A stretch of DNA of 64,000 nucleotides from assembly GCA_963971425.1 (NCBI GenBank), contig OZ020514.1, forward strand, positions 11,847,218 to 11,911,217. Reading direction: 5' to 3'. This DNA comes from Bryoerythrophyllum caledonicum. Its lineage: Eukaryota > Streptophyta > Bryopsida > Pottiales > Pottiaceae. Positions 1 through 10,825 of the stretch are shown one piece after another. A program made the position numbers and the translations under genes. The number at the start of each line of letters is the position of its first letter. Position 1 is the first letter of the stretch. The notes under the pieces were generated by a model, which saw only the letters and a list, made by a program, of their open reading frames with translations, searched no databases and was not told where the DNA came from.

Positions 1-119
1 AAGATGATTTATTCTGATGTACCTTGAAACTAAGGTATAGTTTTATATGTCAAAAGAAAGTCCAAATTTTTCTTTAAATCTAAATTAAATATTATATGTA
101 TGTGTAAACACAAAGACAC

Positions 120-163
<44 letters not shown>

Positions 164-271
164 CAATTGGAGATATTAAAAAAATGTAGAAGAAAAAATC
201 TTTGAAAGAAAATTGACATTAGAATTTCATTCTAATTAGAAGTTAATGATTTTCAATATCTTGTTATTATG
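1..271. other. AT-rich sequence with (AT)n microsatellite
   Basis: No gene is visible. An (AT)n run occupies about 126-160 and the rest is AT-rich without a reading frame of note. Confidence 0.6.
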
Positions 272-614
272 AAGAAAAAGAAAAAGAACTCCAGTCTCCA
301 AAGGAGACCGCCGTGGATGTAGTGTTTGTTCATTCTCTTCACTAAGCATATGGCCAGTGTAATAAAACTACTCCCCCCTCTCGAGGGTTAACACTTTTCT
401 ACACTAAGTGCTTCTCCACACTAATTGCCTTAGAGACAACTAACATGTCATCTCCCCAAGGGCTTTGTGGGTCCCCATACAACGAGGCCTTGGGACCCCC
501 CACCATAATTGGGTGAACTATGGTGGTAGCCACCACGCTGGCAATAGGACTTGAACTCACAACCACCTCACCGGTGTGCCATGATTCAAACCACTACACC
601 AAGGATGTGGTGCC
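272..614 (-). mobile_element. tRNA-derived SINE
   Basis: On the minus strand the head carries a pol III A box (TGGTGTAGTGG, 601-591) and, 33 nt further, a B box (AGTTCAAGTCC, 557-547). That is the spacing of a tRNA-derived promoter. The body then runs to a T-rich tail of TTCTTTTTC type near 272-290. Pieces of the 3' part (the GTGTTTGTTC and AAGAACTCC motifs) recur near 12370, 25700, 31600, 42700 and 48710, so this is a dispersed family. It is not an intact tRNA gene: no acceptor stem can be paired. The exact ends are estimates. Confidence 0.65.
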
Positions 615-670
615 TTATTATAAAAAAAAAATTGAATCTATAAAACATTGTTGACATGGAGATGGTGAAG

Positions 671-1437
671 GCCGAAAGCGAATTGACCTCCTCATTGGGA
701 GTTACTGAGGTGGGCCCGTCTTAACTACATGAGGTCATTTTTCTAGCCCTCTTATTTTGGGGGGTCCAAAGGTTTTTTTTTGGATTTTTTTGGACAAATT
801 TGGAGCCCACGGCCATTGTTTACTCCATAAAGAACATTGCTTATTATAATTAGATCCCCATCCAAAAACAAAGTAGGGGCCAGGTTTGGCTCCATTACCT
901 CGAGTAATTTCCAACGAGGGGGTCAATTCACCCTGGGAGACGGTTTAGGCATTCAACAATGCCCAGGGCGAATTGACCCCCTCGCTGGGAGTTGCCCGAG
1001 GGAGCCACGAGGTAGTGGGGCCAAACCTAGCCCTTATTTTGTTTTTGGATGGGACCCCATTTATAGCAAGGAAGGAATTTATGGAATAAACAATGGCCAT
1101 ATGCCTCAAATTTGTCAAAAAAATCCAAAAGAAGCTTGTGGACCCCCATAACAAGAGGGCCAGAAAAATGACCCCATGCAATTAAGATGGGGCCCACCTC
1201 GGGTAACTCCCAAGGCGAATTCACCCCCTCGTTTGTACTTACCCGAGGGGGCCACAAGGTCGTGGGGCCATATTTATAGCAAGCGATGGACTCCTCACGT
1301 AAACAATGGCCGTGGGCCCCAAATTTGTCCCAAAAAATCCAAAAAAAGCCTCTTGACCCCCCCAAATAAGAGGGCTATAAAAACGACCCCATGCATTCAA
1401 GACGGGGCCCAGGGGTCAATTCGCCCTGGCCCTCAAC
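671..1437. mobile_element. Cluster of three foldback MITE copies
   Basis: Three related units lie side by side at about 671-938, 961-1210 and 1212-1437. Each begins or ends with versions of GGGCGAATTGACCCCCTCG followed by GGGAGTTACCCGAGG, and internal blocks (AAATTTGTCCAAAAAATCC, GTAAACAATGGCC) are shared. The first unit is inverted relative to the other two. A compact 175-bp copy with a clean duplication lies at 31627-31801. Nothing in them codes for a transposase, so they are non-autonomous. Confidence 0.65.
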
Positions 1438-1964
1438 AACCAAAGCTTTAATTCCTAAAGGACCAAATGTTCCGAAATAGGCAGGTTCTTGCTGCGCCCA
1501 TGACCGTGCAGCCGGATAACTCACACCCTTTACCGTTCCACCTCAGAGATACCAACCAAGGCCCCGCCAATCGCCATCGTCCACATCGGACGCCGAAAAA
1601 CCCGCGCGTATCCACGTCGATTCGCCTTCCTTGTCTTCCAAGAATCGCCACCGCCATTCTGAAATGACACCACAATCCTCGAGAAATCCTAGATCAACCC
1701 AAAGAAATGTACTCACCCCGTAGAAACCACACGAGTTTCGGCCCCTGACATATTTAGGTTCACACGGATAAATCCTAGATTAGAACCGATTGATTGTAAC
1801 TACCGCGTGGATTTCACAGTGTGACAGGTTTAGGCACACGCCCTGAACATACTTGAAGAATCGCTTCGGTTGTTTCGCAGGGTGTGTGGATCGCAAAGTC
1901 TGTGATCAGTTTCGATTGTTTGTGGTTTTTGTTGAGTGAATCAGTTGTGAATTTTGAGAAGAAA
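1438..1964 (+). other. Upstream region and 5' leader of the DNL zinc-finger gene
   Basis: This stretch has no convincing reading frame. A degenerate terminus of the TTAA-bounded family (TTAATTCCTAAAGGACC) sits at about 1450. The last part probably holds the promoter and 5' UTR of the downstream gene; no TATA element can be assigned with confidence. Confidence 0.4.
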
Positions 1965-3624
1965 ATGGCGACAGGGGTTGTGTTGCAAGTGGGGACGTCG
2001 TGTCTCGGGGTGGTTTCGTGTGCGTCGTCGTCGTCGTGTTCGCAGAGCCGATCGAAGGTGCATCAGTTGCCGGGGTTTCTCAAGCTGGACGTGAAGAGGT
2101 TGCCGCTGGGGTTGGCGCCGAGGTCGGAGGACGTCAAGGCGCTCAGTTCCAGGCGGTTCGAGGAGCCCTCCGCCTCTGGTGTGTGTTTGTATCCCTTCAA
2201 CAATCCCTTTGATTAACTAAATTTTGCTGGATTTCCGTTTTTTTCTTTTAAGAATTAATTATGAGTTTTATGCGAATTTCAACATTGCAGTCTGGTTTGT
2301 CAGATTTATTGTTTGTATCGCTTCGTTTTGCCACGAAAATCCTCCTTTGATTTACAAAATTTAGCTGAGTTTCTGTTGTGTTTTTTTTTTTTTGGAGGAA
2401 TTTTGTTGGGTTTTATGTGAATATCAACATTGCGGTATGGTTTGTCAGGTGCGACATTGATGGATTTTTGCCACTTGTACAGTGAGGTGGAGACAGTTTT
2501 AGGGTTTTGGAGTGTGAATTGTCCAGTAGAGACCGGACTTCATGTGAGGGATTGTTTGCAGATTGGGAGATGGAGGAGCGTGGGGCTGGTGAGGTCGCCA
2601 CTCCCCAATCCTGGGGCAAGCAAGAGATTTCGCCAGAGGCAGGTGCTATAGTTTTGTCGTCTTCGTCGTCGTCATCATCCTCGTCTACATCTCTGCAGGT
2701 CTTATCTAAGGTGAGTTGAACGCTCATATGATTTCCAGGGGATTTGTGATGTATTCTTTCATAGGGATTTCCGCTAGATGAGATATATCTCAAGGCTCTG
2801 AATATCTTTCGGTTTGTGTCCACTTTACACTATTTGATGGATTATGCGCTTAACATTCTGATTGTAATGGGTTCAGGATGCAGCGATGGGGATCATTTTG
2901 AGTGCTGCTGGATCGACAGCTGGGTGGACAACAGGATCCGGATTGGAGGGGCCAGCTTACTCCATGAATATGGCTGGAAGTGAGATGCCGGGCCCCATTT
3001 TCAGCAAGTCGCCCAGGCGTCGCATGCGTGTGGCATTCACTTGCAATGTGTGCGGCCACCGTTCCATTCGAGCCATCAATCCTCGTGCCTACACCGACGG
3101 CACAGTCTTTGTACAGGTAATCAATTCCACAACCACCTATTTATCTGCTGAATGTAATAACACTTCTTTCAGGACATGTTACCAGAATCTCAATATGCTT
3201 GTGTCAACCAATACGTTCATCTCAATCCCACTTTTACAGAATGTTGATTGCAACTAGGATTCTTCCACCGTTTCACTTTCATCTTTAATGTCTAATATCA
3301 TGACCACCTAGTTTGCTGAATGTAAGAACAGGTCCGTCAGAATTTTCCGCTCAGGACATGTTACCAGAATCTCAATATGCTTGTGTCAACCAATACGTTC
3401 ATCTCAATCCCGCGTTCACAGAATGTATTCTAACTAAAATTCATTTAGGATTCTTCAGTCATCTCTAATGTTTGTTTGTGTTTATGCTACAGTGTGAAGG
3501 ATGCGACGTGTTTCATAAACTGGTTGACAACTTGAAGCTCTTCCACGAGCTGAAGGGGCGAATTTACAGGGGCTACGAGTGCATGGAAGTTGGGTACGAC
3601 CAGTACTACGACTTCCTTGGTTGA
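1965..3624 (+). CDS. DNL-type zinc-finger protein (organellar Hsp70-escort, Zim17/HEP family)
   Basis: Four exons, 1965-2178, 2562-2710, 2877-3116 and 3493-3624, join in phase to 244 residues ending at TGA 3622-3624. The zinc ribbon is complete: CNVC (residues 177-180) and CEGC (202-205), with the family signature around them (FTCNVCGHRS, NPRAYTDGTV, CDVFHKLVDNL). The first 120 residues are Ser- and Arg-rich, include a run of about ten serines (encoded 2658-2687), and lack acidic residues near the start, as in an organellar transit peptide. Known role: Zim17/HEP proteins keep mitochondrial or plastid Hsp70 soluble and help import and folding; plants have plastid members. Plastid targeting here is inference. 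The ATG at 1965 is preferred over the in-frame ATG at 1884 because it starts the transit-like segment. Intron 3 carries an odd duplication, listed separately. Confidence 0.88.
3135..3411 (+). repeat. Direct duplication inside intron 3 of the DNL gene
   Basis: A 60-nt block is identical at 3170-3229 and 3352-3411 (offset 182), with more diverged similarity upstream of each copy. Both copies start after CAG and translate in phase with the preceding exon as DMLPESQYACVNQYVHLNP, so each could act as a cryptic exon; the first copy then reaches TGA soon after. Confidence 0.75.
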
Positions 3625-4261
3625 TTGTTTTTCTTTCTTCTCAAGTTGTACTACTTGCAAGTTGATGTGAATATTGTGCAGGAGCATATTAATATGCATG
3701 CTAGGTAGGTAGGATGCTCGTTTTTGTAAAGGTTTCGGATTCAAAGATTCCGATTCATCAGTAATTGAAAGCTTTGTACAATGTCCTGGTCTTCTTCTTG
3801 TGACTGTTCTTTTTGTAGTTTAGTACTCACTACTCAGAACGTCGGATTGCCAATCTTGAGCCTTTTAATCTTCCTTACTATTTGATTCGAAGCTCACATG
3901 GTAACCCACTCCATAATTGAACAAATGTCTATGGACCATGTCTTGTAACACAAACAACGCTCTGTTCCACTTCCAAGGTTTGATGTAAATTTTAATAAAT
4001 TTTTGGTGTATTATGGGATGCATTACGTAGCTATTTTCTCAGCCTATTCTCCACTGGACTTGTCTTTGGAGCAAAACTCGTCTCATAATTGAAAACCAGT
4101 TACACACCAGGCCTCTGCCACGTCACCGCAAAGACCCGTCCAGCTCAGCCACATACCCTGCCACATCAGCACATTCGCGCGGGAACCGCAATAGAGAACA
4201 AAACAAGGAGAAGGTGCTCATCTTCAAGACGTGAAGAATTTAGCAGCGTTTTTTTGCAGCG
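3625..4261. other. Intergenic region between the DNL gene and NUP43
   Basis: It holds the 3' UTR of the DNL gene, with a possible AATAAA at 3994-3999, and the promoter and short leader of the NUP43-like gene. No other gene is seen. Confidence 0.5.
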
Positions 4262-7184
4262 ATGGAGGTGCACCGGATCCCGCAAGGGCAGTACGTCGAC
4301 GCCCTGCGATGGCTGCCCATGCCCTCCACCCTCGCCCTCTCGCTCTGGGACGCCGACACAGGTCCAATCCGCGCTTTCTCCCACTCAAATCCGTGCTCTC
4401 TTTGCTCCAAACGGTTGCCATTCACTCATTCGTCTCTGGTATCTCATTGCTGTGAAATTCTTCGTAGGTTTAGGTTTGGGTTTTCGATTTCCCAGTGTAG
4501 GTTTAGGTTTACGTCTTCGATTTGCTGTCAGGGCGTTCTGTTGGTTCATTTTGGTTTTAGGGTTAATCTGGTCTTCGCGGGTGTTCTTCTCTTGTTTTGA
4601 ATCCATTGTTGTGTTGTGTAGTTAGAGTTTTTTGAGAGAAAAACGTGTGATATCGGGAGTTTAGGGTTCAGGTTTTGCCAAGGGTTTAGGGTTTTAGGGG
4701 TTTCTGCGGGAGTTCTTGTTTCATGCAAGGTGATTCAATGTTAAATGAGAGGAATTAAGATAACCTCACCTTTCAAGAGAATCTGAGTTTCTTCTGATTG
4801 ACCTAATTCTTCACATTGGTTGAGTTTTAGGTGGTTTCTGGAGGTAGTGCAGGGTTTTGGTTGTTTTTAGGTGCTGAGAGTGTGATTATTCTAATGCTGT
4901 GTTTTCATGCTATCGAATACAAAGCTTTTTTGAAATGACTGAGCTTAAAAGGCAACTAAGAGGAGTTTTGACAACTTTCTGGAAGAAAATCATCTTTGAT
5001 TGGCCTAATTTATTTCTCATCGGTTGAAGTTTAGGTGACATTCTTCTGGTTTTTCCTTGTTGCGCTGCCTGAAAGTGTTTGACATATTGAACAGGTCTCT
5101 CGACTCTCGAGATTGCGTTCCTTCAGGACCCCGACCAAGAAGGGCAGGCGCCATGGATGGAGACGCAAGCTTCGTGGGACTTGAGTACCCGCACCACAGC
5201 AATGAAGACGTCGTCCAATCAGTCCAACATTGCTCTCGCTCTCGCTTCGGAGACTGGTTCTCTGTCGGTCTTTCTCATCGACGCCATGAATCCTTCCCTG
5301 GATTCGCCTCCTCTGGTCTTGGATCGCCTGCACAAGTTCGTCCCGTCCGCTCTGGACATCCAGAAAGATACTCTGCAGTGCGTCACTGCAGGCAGCGATG
5401 GCAAAATCAATCTGGTGCAGGTATGTTGAGGGTGTTGTATGTTGAGGATGTTGTATGGTCATTACATCTCATAAAAACCCCTGACCCAGCTTCGACTCAA
5501 ACTTCATATAAAGGTCACAAATGTATCAACCTTACAGTAAGGGCAATACGGCTTTAAATAAAAACTTTCAACAAAGAGTTGTATGACCATACAACATTCT
5601 CATACTGTCTCAAGTTACCCCTTTGTTTCTTAATTTTGCAGCATGGTTTTTATGTTCCGTCTCGTTGTGTGCAGGCTGGGCAGTCTGGGCTTCAGTTCGA
5701 TTGTTTACATGACAATCATGGCGTGCTGTCATATTCAGCGGTTTGCTGGGCGTCACCTACTGAATTTGTTCTGGCAGGACAGGGGGCAGGAATTCAATGG
5801 TGGGATAACCGCCGGCCCGGCGGAGCTGTTGCGCAATCCCCTGCGAAATGGTGAGAGCTCCATTGAAAGTATTGTCAATCGAAATGAAAAAGTCACCCGC
5901 AGTTTCAATAAGATACCTCTCTTATGACTTTCCTTTCCTCACTCTAAATAGCTTTTAGATCAATAGAAAAGCTCATCCTTCAAGGAAGATCTATACCCTC
6001 AAGTCAAATAGGTTCAGCCGTCTTCTGAAGGAAGAGTTCGCATGTGCTTCCCTGAATATCAGCCACCTCTCTCTCCTTCGAGATAAATTTAGCTGATATT
6101 TACTGTTCAAAAATGAAAAAAAAGAGGGGGTATCTTCCTTTCGTGACTTTACAAAGAACTCCACAGTATTTGTTAAAGATCCCTTATCATAATAATATGT
6201 ATCATCCGTACTGATTTTAGGCAACAGGGCGGATGCAGATGGAGTCGGCAGCATTCACACCGTAGATGTCCACCCTTCTCGCAAACATCTTTGCGTGGTA
6301 AGTCTCTGAAAGAACCGCATTCAGCATCTCTGAAGTAGTTCATGAGCAGGTTTGCTATAACTACTTGGTCGAAGATAGTTGCATGCTATCAGAAACAATA
6401 GATTGACTTTACGGCATTATTTTCTGTGAAGGTTGGAGGATCAGGTGGAACAGTCCTGGCATGGGATCTGAGGCGGCAGAATGAGCTCCTCACTCTTGCA
6501 GGGAGGGGAGTGAAGGGTGGCTCCTCCACAGTCGCGGAAGGTGAAGTTTGGAACGTGAAGCTAGATCCCGCGCTGCTTCAGGGAGGCGGCCAAGGAGAGT
6601 CCGGGAAAATCCCGCCGGTCTTGATGTGCTCTGAGGATGGCATCCTTGCTATCATCGAATCTGGTTTGTACTCTCTCTTGATCATCCCTGAAAGGAGGAG
6701 CTTCATGCATTCAATAGCTTTTAGTGTGGTTCTTGAAGGGCTTTCCATTTCAGAGTTATCACCCAAAAAGATGTCCCCTCTTTTGATCGATCATACTAGT
6801 CTTTCCTCACTCTAAATAGTTATTAGATCAATAGAAGAGCTCACTCTAAATAGTTTTTAGATCAATAGAAGAGCTTGATGGTCTCATCCTTTGCTGGTGA
6901 AAACATATTTGCTGATGGAACCCCTTTTACAATTTTTTTTCTTTTTCAGGCGTGGCTACGGAGCTGGCTGTGGAATCTTGTGCAATTAATAGCTTTGATG
7001 TAGACTTGGAACTGGGCTCAGTGAGTAGTATTCTGACCTTTCAATCACTGCACTTTGGCTTGTATTTCACATCCGAGTTGTACCTCTTGCTTTTCCTCTG
7101 ACTTACTTTGGAATGGCGATTTTGCAGGAAATAGTGTGTGCTTTGGAGCACGAAAGTGTACTGTACGTCAAACGACCATCGTAG
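4262..7184 (+). CDS. NUP43: Nucleoporin NUP43-like WD40 protein
   Basis: Seven exons (4262-4361, 5095-5420, 5675-5850, 6228-6297, 6432-6663, 6950-7020, 7128-7184) keep phase and give 343 residues, close to the family length. The start MEVHRIPQGQYVDALRWLP matches the plant NUP43 N-terminus. WD-repeat segments are clear, for example LAGQGAGIQWWDNRRPGG, and HTVDVHPSRKHLCV leading into GGSGGTVLAWDLRRQ. Exon 4 uses the second of two acceptors (CAG ending at 6227); the nearer AG would break the frame. Known role: a propeller subunit of the Nup107-160 (Y) complex that scaffolds the nuclear pore. Intron 1 begins with an atypical GTCCAATC donor and contains telobox-like TTTAGGGTTTTAGGGG at 4685-4700. 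Introns 3 and 5 share a short repeated phrase (CACTCTAAATAG). The gene name rests on recalled family similarity. Confidence 0.8.
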
Positions 7185-7596
7185 TTTTTTAGACTCAGGA
7201 AATTCGTTAGTGCCTTGTCAGCATCGTTTTATCCTGTGAAACAGTGTATGATGCATTTATAAAAGTGGTGAAGAAGTGGTAGGCAGAGTTTTTTTTGCAT
7301 AGGAGGAGAAACCTTAGCATTTTCGTAGTGATAGAAGAATCAGGTGAAGAAGTGATAGAAGAATCAGGTGAAGAAGTGATAGAAGAATCAGGTGAGTGAG
7401 TGAAACATATTATGTTACTTTTGCAGATCGTTATCATACCGCTCTCTCTTCTATACATTTCCTAGATTTCAGGGAGGAAATGTAGCCTTTCATTACATTA
7501 CTCATTGGTCAATGCATGTCATGTAATGACATCCTACATTTCTTATCTGATATCTAAGAAGGATACAGAAGTGGGTGCATTTTTGAGAGGCGATGT
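7185..7596 (+). repeat. 3' flank of NUP43 with 24-bp tandem repeat
   Basis: The presumed 3' UTR and flank contain three tandem copies of a 24-bp unit (GAAGAAGTGATAGAAGAATC plus AGGT) at 7325-7393, the first copy slightly diverged. No other gene is visible. Confidence 0.6.
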
Positions 7597-8467
7597 TTAA
7601 CCCCTAAAGGCCCAATGCATTTTCACACCAGAAACACTTCAAAATTGCTTGTTCTAGTGCAATGAGTAAGGAGGGAATTAAAAACTTTTATTTCTCAATT
7701 GTAGGATCTCACTGAGTATTTGTTTAGTAATGTCCTCACAAAATTTCATAAACTTTGATTGCATGGATTGAAAGATTATAGTATTTGAAGTTGAGAAAAC
7801 GGTTCATTTTTTCCCCTGTGTTAAGTGGATCAATAGACTTTGACTTCACTTGGTGTCAAGTTTTTGCACTACACAAGGTCTAAAAATATTACCATTGTGT
7901 TAATTTTGATGTTATTACCTTGTACACTAATTTTTAGAAGTCAAGAAAGGGTGTAGCATATTCAAAAGTTTTTGCACTACACAAGGTCTAAAAATATTAC
8001 CATTGTGTTAATTTTGATGTTATTACCTTGTACACTAATTTTTAGAAGTCAAGAAAGGGTGTAGTATATTCAAAACAATTGTGCAAGAAGTGGAGGTTTA
8101 AAAACTGCCAAACTACGTTTTAATTTTTTGTGGATGAAATATAATTGAGAATGAGAATCCATATGGTCAATAAGAAGGTTTACACCACATCTTGATGTAG
8201 AAAAAAGTTAGTTAAAAAAATATAAAGAACTCTAAGAAGACATGCGTAAAAGAAGACGTTTTATTGGTACCTTGCCCGACAAAGTGACAATGTATGCAAA
8301 TGTTTGACTTGGGTCAATGTGCTATTCTTCACTAAAGGCAAGAATTTGTTTTTGACAATGTGAAAGAAAATAATATTACTTGTTAATATTGAATATCTCA
8401 CATCTGATAGTGTCCTAGCAAATGTTTTTGGAGTTGCCTGAAGTGTCCGCTCTCCCTACTTGAATTA
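7597..8467 (+). mobile_element. TTAA-bounded element, right end missing
   Basis: It starts TTAACCCCTAAAGG at 7597 and is collinear with the full copies at 45138 and 52653 up to about 8467, where it breaks into Tc1-transposase debris. A 108-bp tandem duplication inside it (units beginning 7860 and 7968) is absent from the other copies. No coding frame. Confidence 0.7.
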
Positions 8468-8499
8468 AAAGGAGTGATAGAATGTATATTCTTGGCCGT

Positions 8500-8855
8500 G
8501 AGTAATAATTTATTTTGCTTCTCTAGAGACCCAAGATGTGCTTCATGAAGTGTCCACCTCACTATGTTGGTGCTAACTACCACATTCAGCTGCTCACTCA
8601 GAGCATTTCTCACATCTATTGCAGTATTTAGTCCACCTAGTGTAATAGCTCTCACGCACGTTTGCCTTTGAGCATGGATGATGCTCTTTGGGCGATCTCC
8701 TCTATAGCATTCTACATGAAGGAGAATACTCTCTCTAAATCCTAGAACACAGTGGATTGAGAGATGCCCAACAATCTAGAAACCTCACATGTGCTACACC
8801 CATTTTGCAATAGGGCAATAACACTCAACCTTTTTTCTTCTAATAGTGATCTCAT
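8500..8855 (-). pseudogene. Tc1/mariner transposase N-terminal remnant
   Basis: On the minus strand, from an ATG at 8855-8853, the translation shows a helix-turn-helix (RLSVIALLQNGCSTCEVSRL, then LGISQSTVF). A TAG, another in-frame stop and a frameshift follow. The frame then resumes as RAITLGGLNTAIDVRNALSE and VSTNIVRWTLHEAHLGSLEK. This is the paired HTH DNA-binding region typical of Tc1 transposases. The catalytic part is missing because the similarity runs into the TTAA-bounded element near 8500. It is clearly inactive. Its orientation is opposite to the catalytic fragment at 10511. Confidence 0.75.
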
Positions 8856-9427
8856 TATCTAAGAGAAGTGTTAAAATAGTAAGAGAAGTCTCCTAAGAGA
8901 GTACAAAATTGTTTAGAAGAGAAAGCACAAACTCCAAGCAACACCTTAAACTCAATCTTAAAAAAAGCGGTGCTTGCTTGAAACTGTTCCAAAATTGAGT
9001 CATCAAACTTACTTTCATTCAAAATGGCATTTCTTTCTTGTTGCTATAGTAATTAAGTTGAAACTTGGCAAGATTGTAGCCAACTTGATTGAGTATCTTC
9101 TCTAATTTACGGTTTGCCAAAAAATTGAACTTTTATTGAATATAGCATTTCAAAGGTGGCAATTATCCGTACTAACTAAGTTTTGAGAGACTATATGTGG
9201 CGTATACACCTTTTGCTAATGGTTCGACGTGGATCCATCGAGTGGGTTGCAAAAACTTGTCTACACATATCGCGTACGGATGGCCCACGTGCAAAAGTCA
9301 ACAATCACAAATCGGGAGAGCACTTTCTAAATGGAAATATGGTAGAAAATTGCTCGGCCTGCACCAAATCTCCTTTCTTGTTAATTTGTTAAATTGTGGC
9401 TTAGTGTCTCAATGCATTTGTTGGAAG
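8856..9427. other. Unassigned AT-rich DNA
   Basis: I see no gene or defined repeat between the transposase remnant and the Tc1 element. A few short frames exist without recognisable content. Confidence 0.5.
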
Positions 9428-9485
9428 TACAGTGGGGTACCATTCAAAATGTCGTTTTTGATTTCGCAGTGAGAAAAATATCAGT

Positions 9486-10020
9486 ACTGCCAACTTTGAA
9501 AGCGTCTTGAGAGCTCAAAAATTAGTATTTTACCACGAAATTCTTACCAAAGAATTGTCTTTAAGTTAATTACATCTATGCCAAATTTCAAGGCCAAAAG
9601 ATTCACCGAAAAAAAGTTATTTAAAATCTACCAACATTGGTAGCTGTGGAAATTTTTTCACTGCTGCCAACTTTGACAGCCTCCCAAAGATTGAATTCTT
9701 TTTTTTTAGCCATGAAATTCTTGGAATAGAAACCTCTTTATGTTAGTAGCATATGATAAAAATTTCAAGGCCAAAAGATTAATACAAAAAAAGAAATCCA
9801 CAATCTACCAACATGTGTAGTTGTGGGAAACAATGGGGGAAACCATTTCATTGCTACCAACTTTGACACCCTCCCAACGGTTGAGAAATTGTCTATTTAC
9901 CATGAAATTTTTGGCACAACATGATCTTTATGATAAAAACATTCATGCCAAATTTCAAGGTCAAAAAATTTATACAAAAAAAAACATTTACAATCTACCA
10001 ATGTGTGTAGTTGTGAGATA
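9486..10020 (+). repeat. Three ~180-bp subrepeats in the left Tc1 arm
   Basis: Units begin near 9486, 9661 and 9851. Each has the same order of motifs: TGCCAACTTTGA, then CATGAAATTCTT or a variant, then ATTTCAAGGCCAAAAGATT, then AATCTACCAACATG. The right arm (10818-11374) is the mirror image. The layout recalls internal direct repeats that bind transposase in some Tc1-like elements. Confidence 0.75.
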
Positions 10021-10092
10021 CCTTTTATTAAAGACATTGAAATTGTTGAAGTATGTCAGACAATCATGCTTCTAGATTGAAATTCTCCAGAG

Positions 10093-10442
10093 CAGGGCTT
10101 TTTTTTTTGGCGACCTGAGGCCAAAAAGCGAAATTTTATTTCCAAAAATAGAATATTCCCGAAAAACTGGGAAATCTTAAGATTTTATATCGCCAAAACT
10201 TCATTGATGGCCGTTGGCATATTGCCATATTGCTACTAATGAACTTCAACTTATCGCCAAAAAGGATGTACAAATCTATGTTTATAGACATGAATTCTCC
10301 AAAATGGATATTTATAGAGATAATTTGGTTTTGTATGGTTTTGAGAGAAACTTTGTGTCGCCAAACTTGCCGTCGTCAAAAAGTTTGTGTCGCCACTCTG
10401 GCCAAATCTGGCTAAAACTCTGAAACCAAAAAAAAAGGCCTG
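10093..10442 (+). mobile_element. hAT-type MITE nested in the Tc1 element
   Basis: The 350-bp insert starts CAGGGCTTTTTTTTTTGG and ends CCAAAAAAAAAGGCCTG. It is flanked by an exact 8-bp duplication CTCCAGAG (10085-10092 and 10443-10450). Eight-bp duplications and CAGGG termini are hAT features. It has no transposase. Confidence 0.85.
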
Positions 10443-10510
10443 CTCCAGAGGATGCAATATCTAATCATAAATGCTTCTCAAAAAAATCAAGAATAGCCAA
10501 ATTTAGTTGT

Positions 10511-10825
10511 GTGCATTTGTCACATCTCAAAGACTTGCTTCATTTTATGAGTAGAGTGCCACAGGGATTGCTCATGGAAGATGGCGCACCTGTCCATCGT
10601 AGCAAAGTATGTGAAGAATGGAGACAAACACACCTTTTGGAGAACCATTGGAAGATTTTGAAAGATGCTATGCAACATGGCCCAATATGTCCAAAAAATT
10701 TAGATGACTTGAAGGTAGTTATTGAAAGAGAGTGGAGGTTAATCAATGGTACAAAGCACCTTCAACTATGTCATTCTATGCCCTCTAAATTACGAGCTGT
10801 GATTGAAGGACATACACGTTGGTAG
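10511..10825 (+). pseudogene. Tc1/mariner transposase C-terminal fragment
   Basis: The translation contains GLLMEDGAPVHRSKVCEEW, ENHWKILKDAM and SMPSKLRAVIEGHTRW, the second catalytic Asp block and C-terminus of a Tc1-like DDE transposase. Only about 20 residues separate the Asp of EDGAPVH from the Glu of LLENHW, against the usual 34. The WP-SPDLNPI segment is therefore deleted, and the domain is inactive. The upstream catalytic domain is absent. Confidence 0.8.

Noticed and set aside
547..601. Possible tRNA gene
   Set aside because: A and B boxes are present but no cloverleaf can be closed; it is the head of a SINE.
4685..4700. Interstitial telomere
   Set aside because: Only two TTTAGGG-like words; this is a telobox-like motif common near plant gene starts, not a telomere array.
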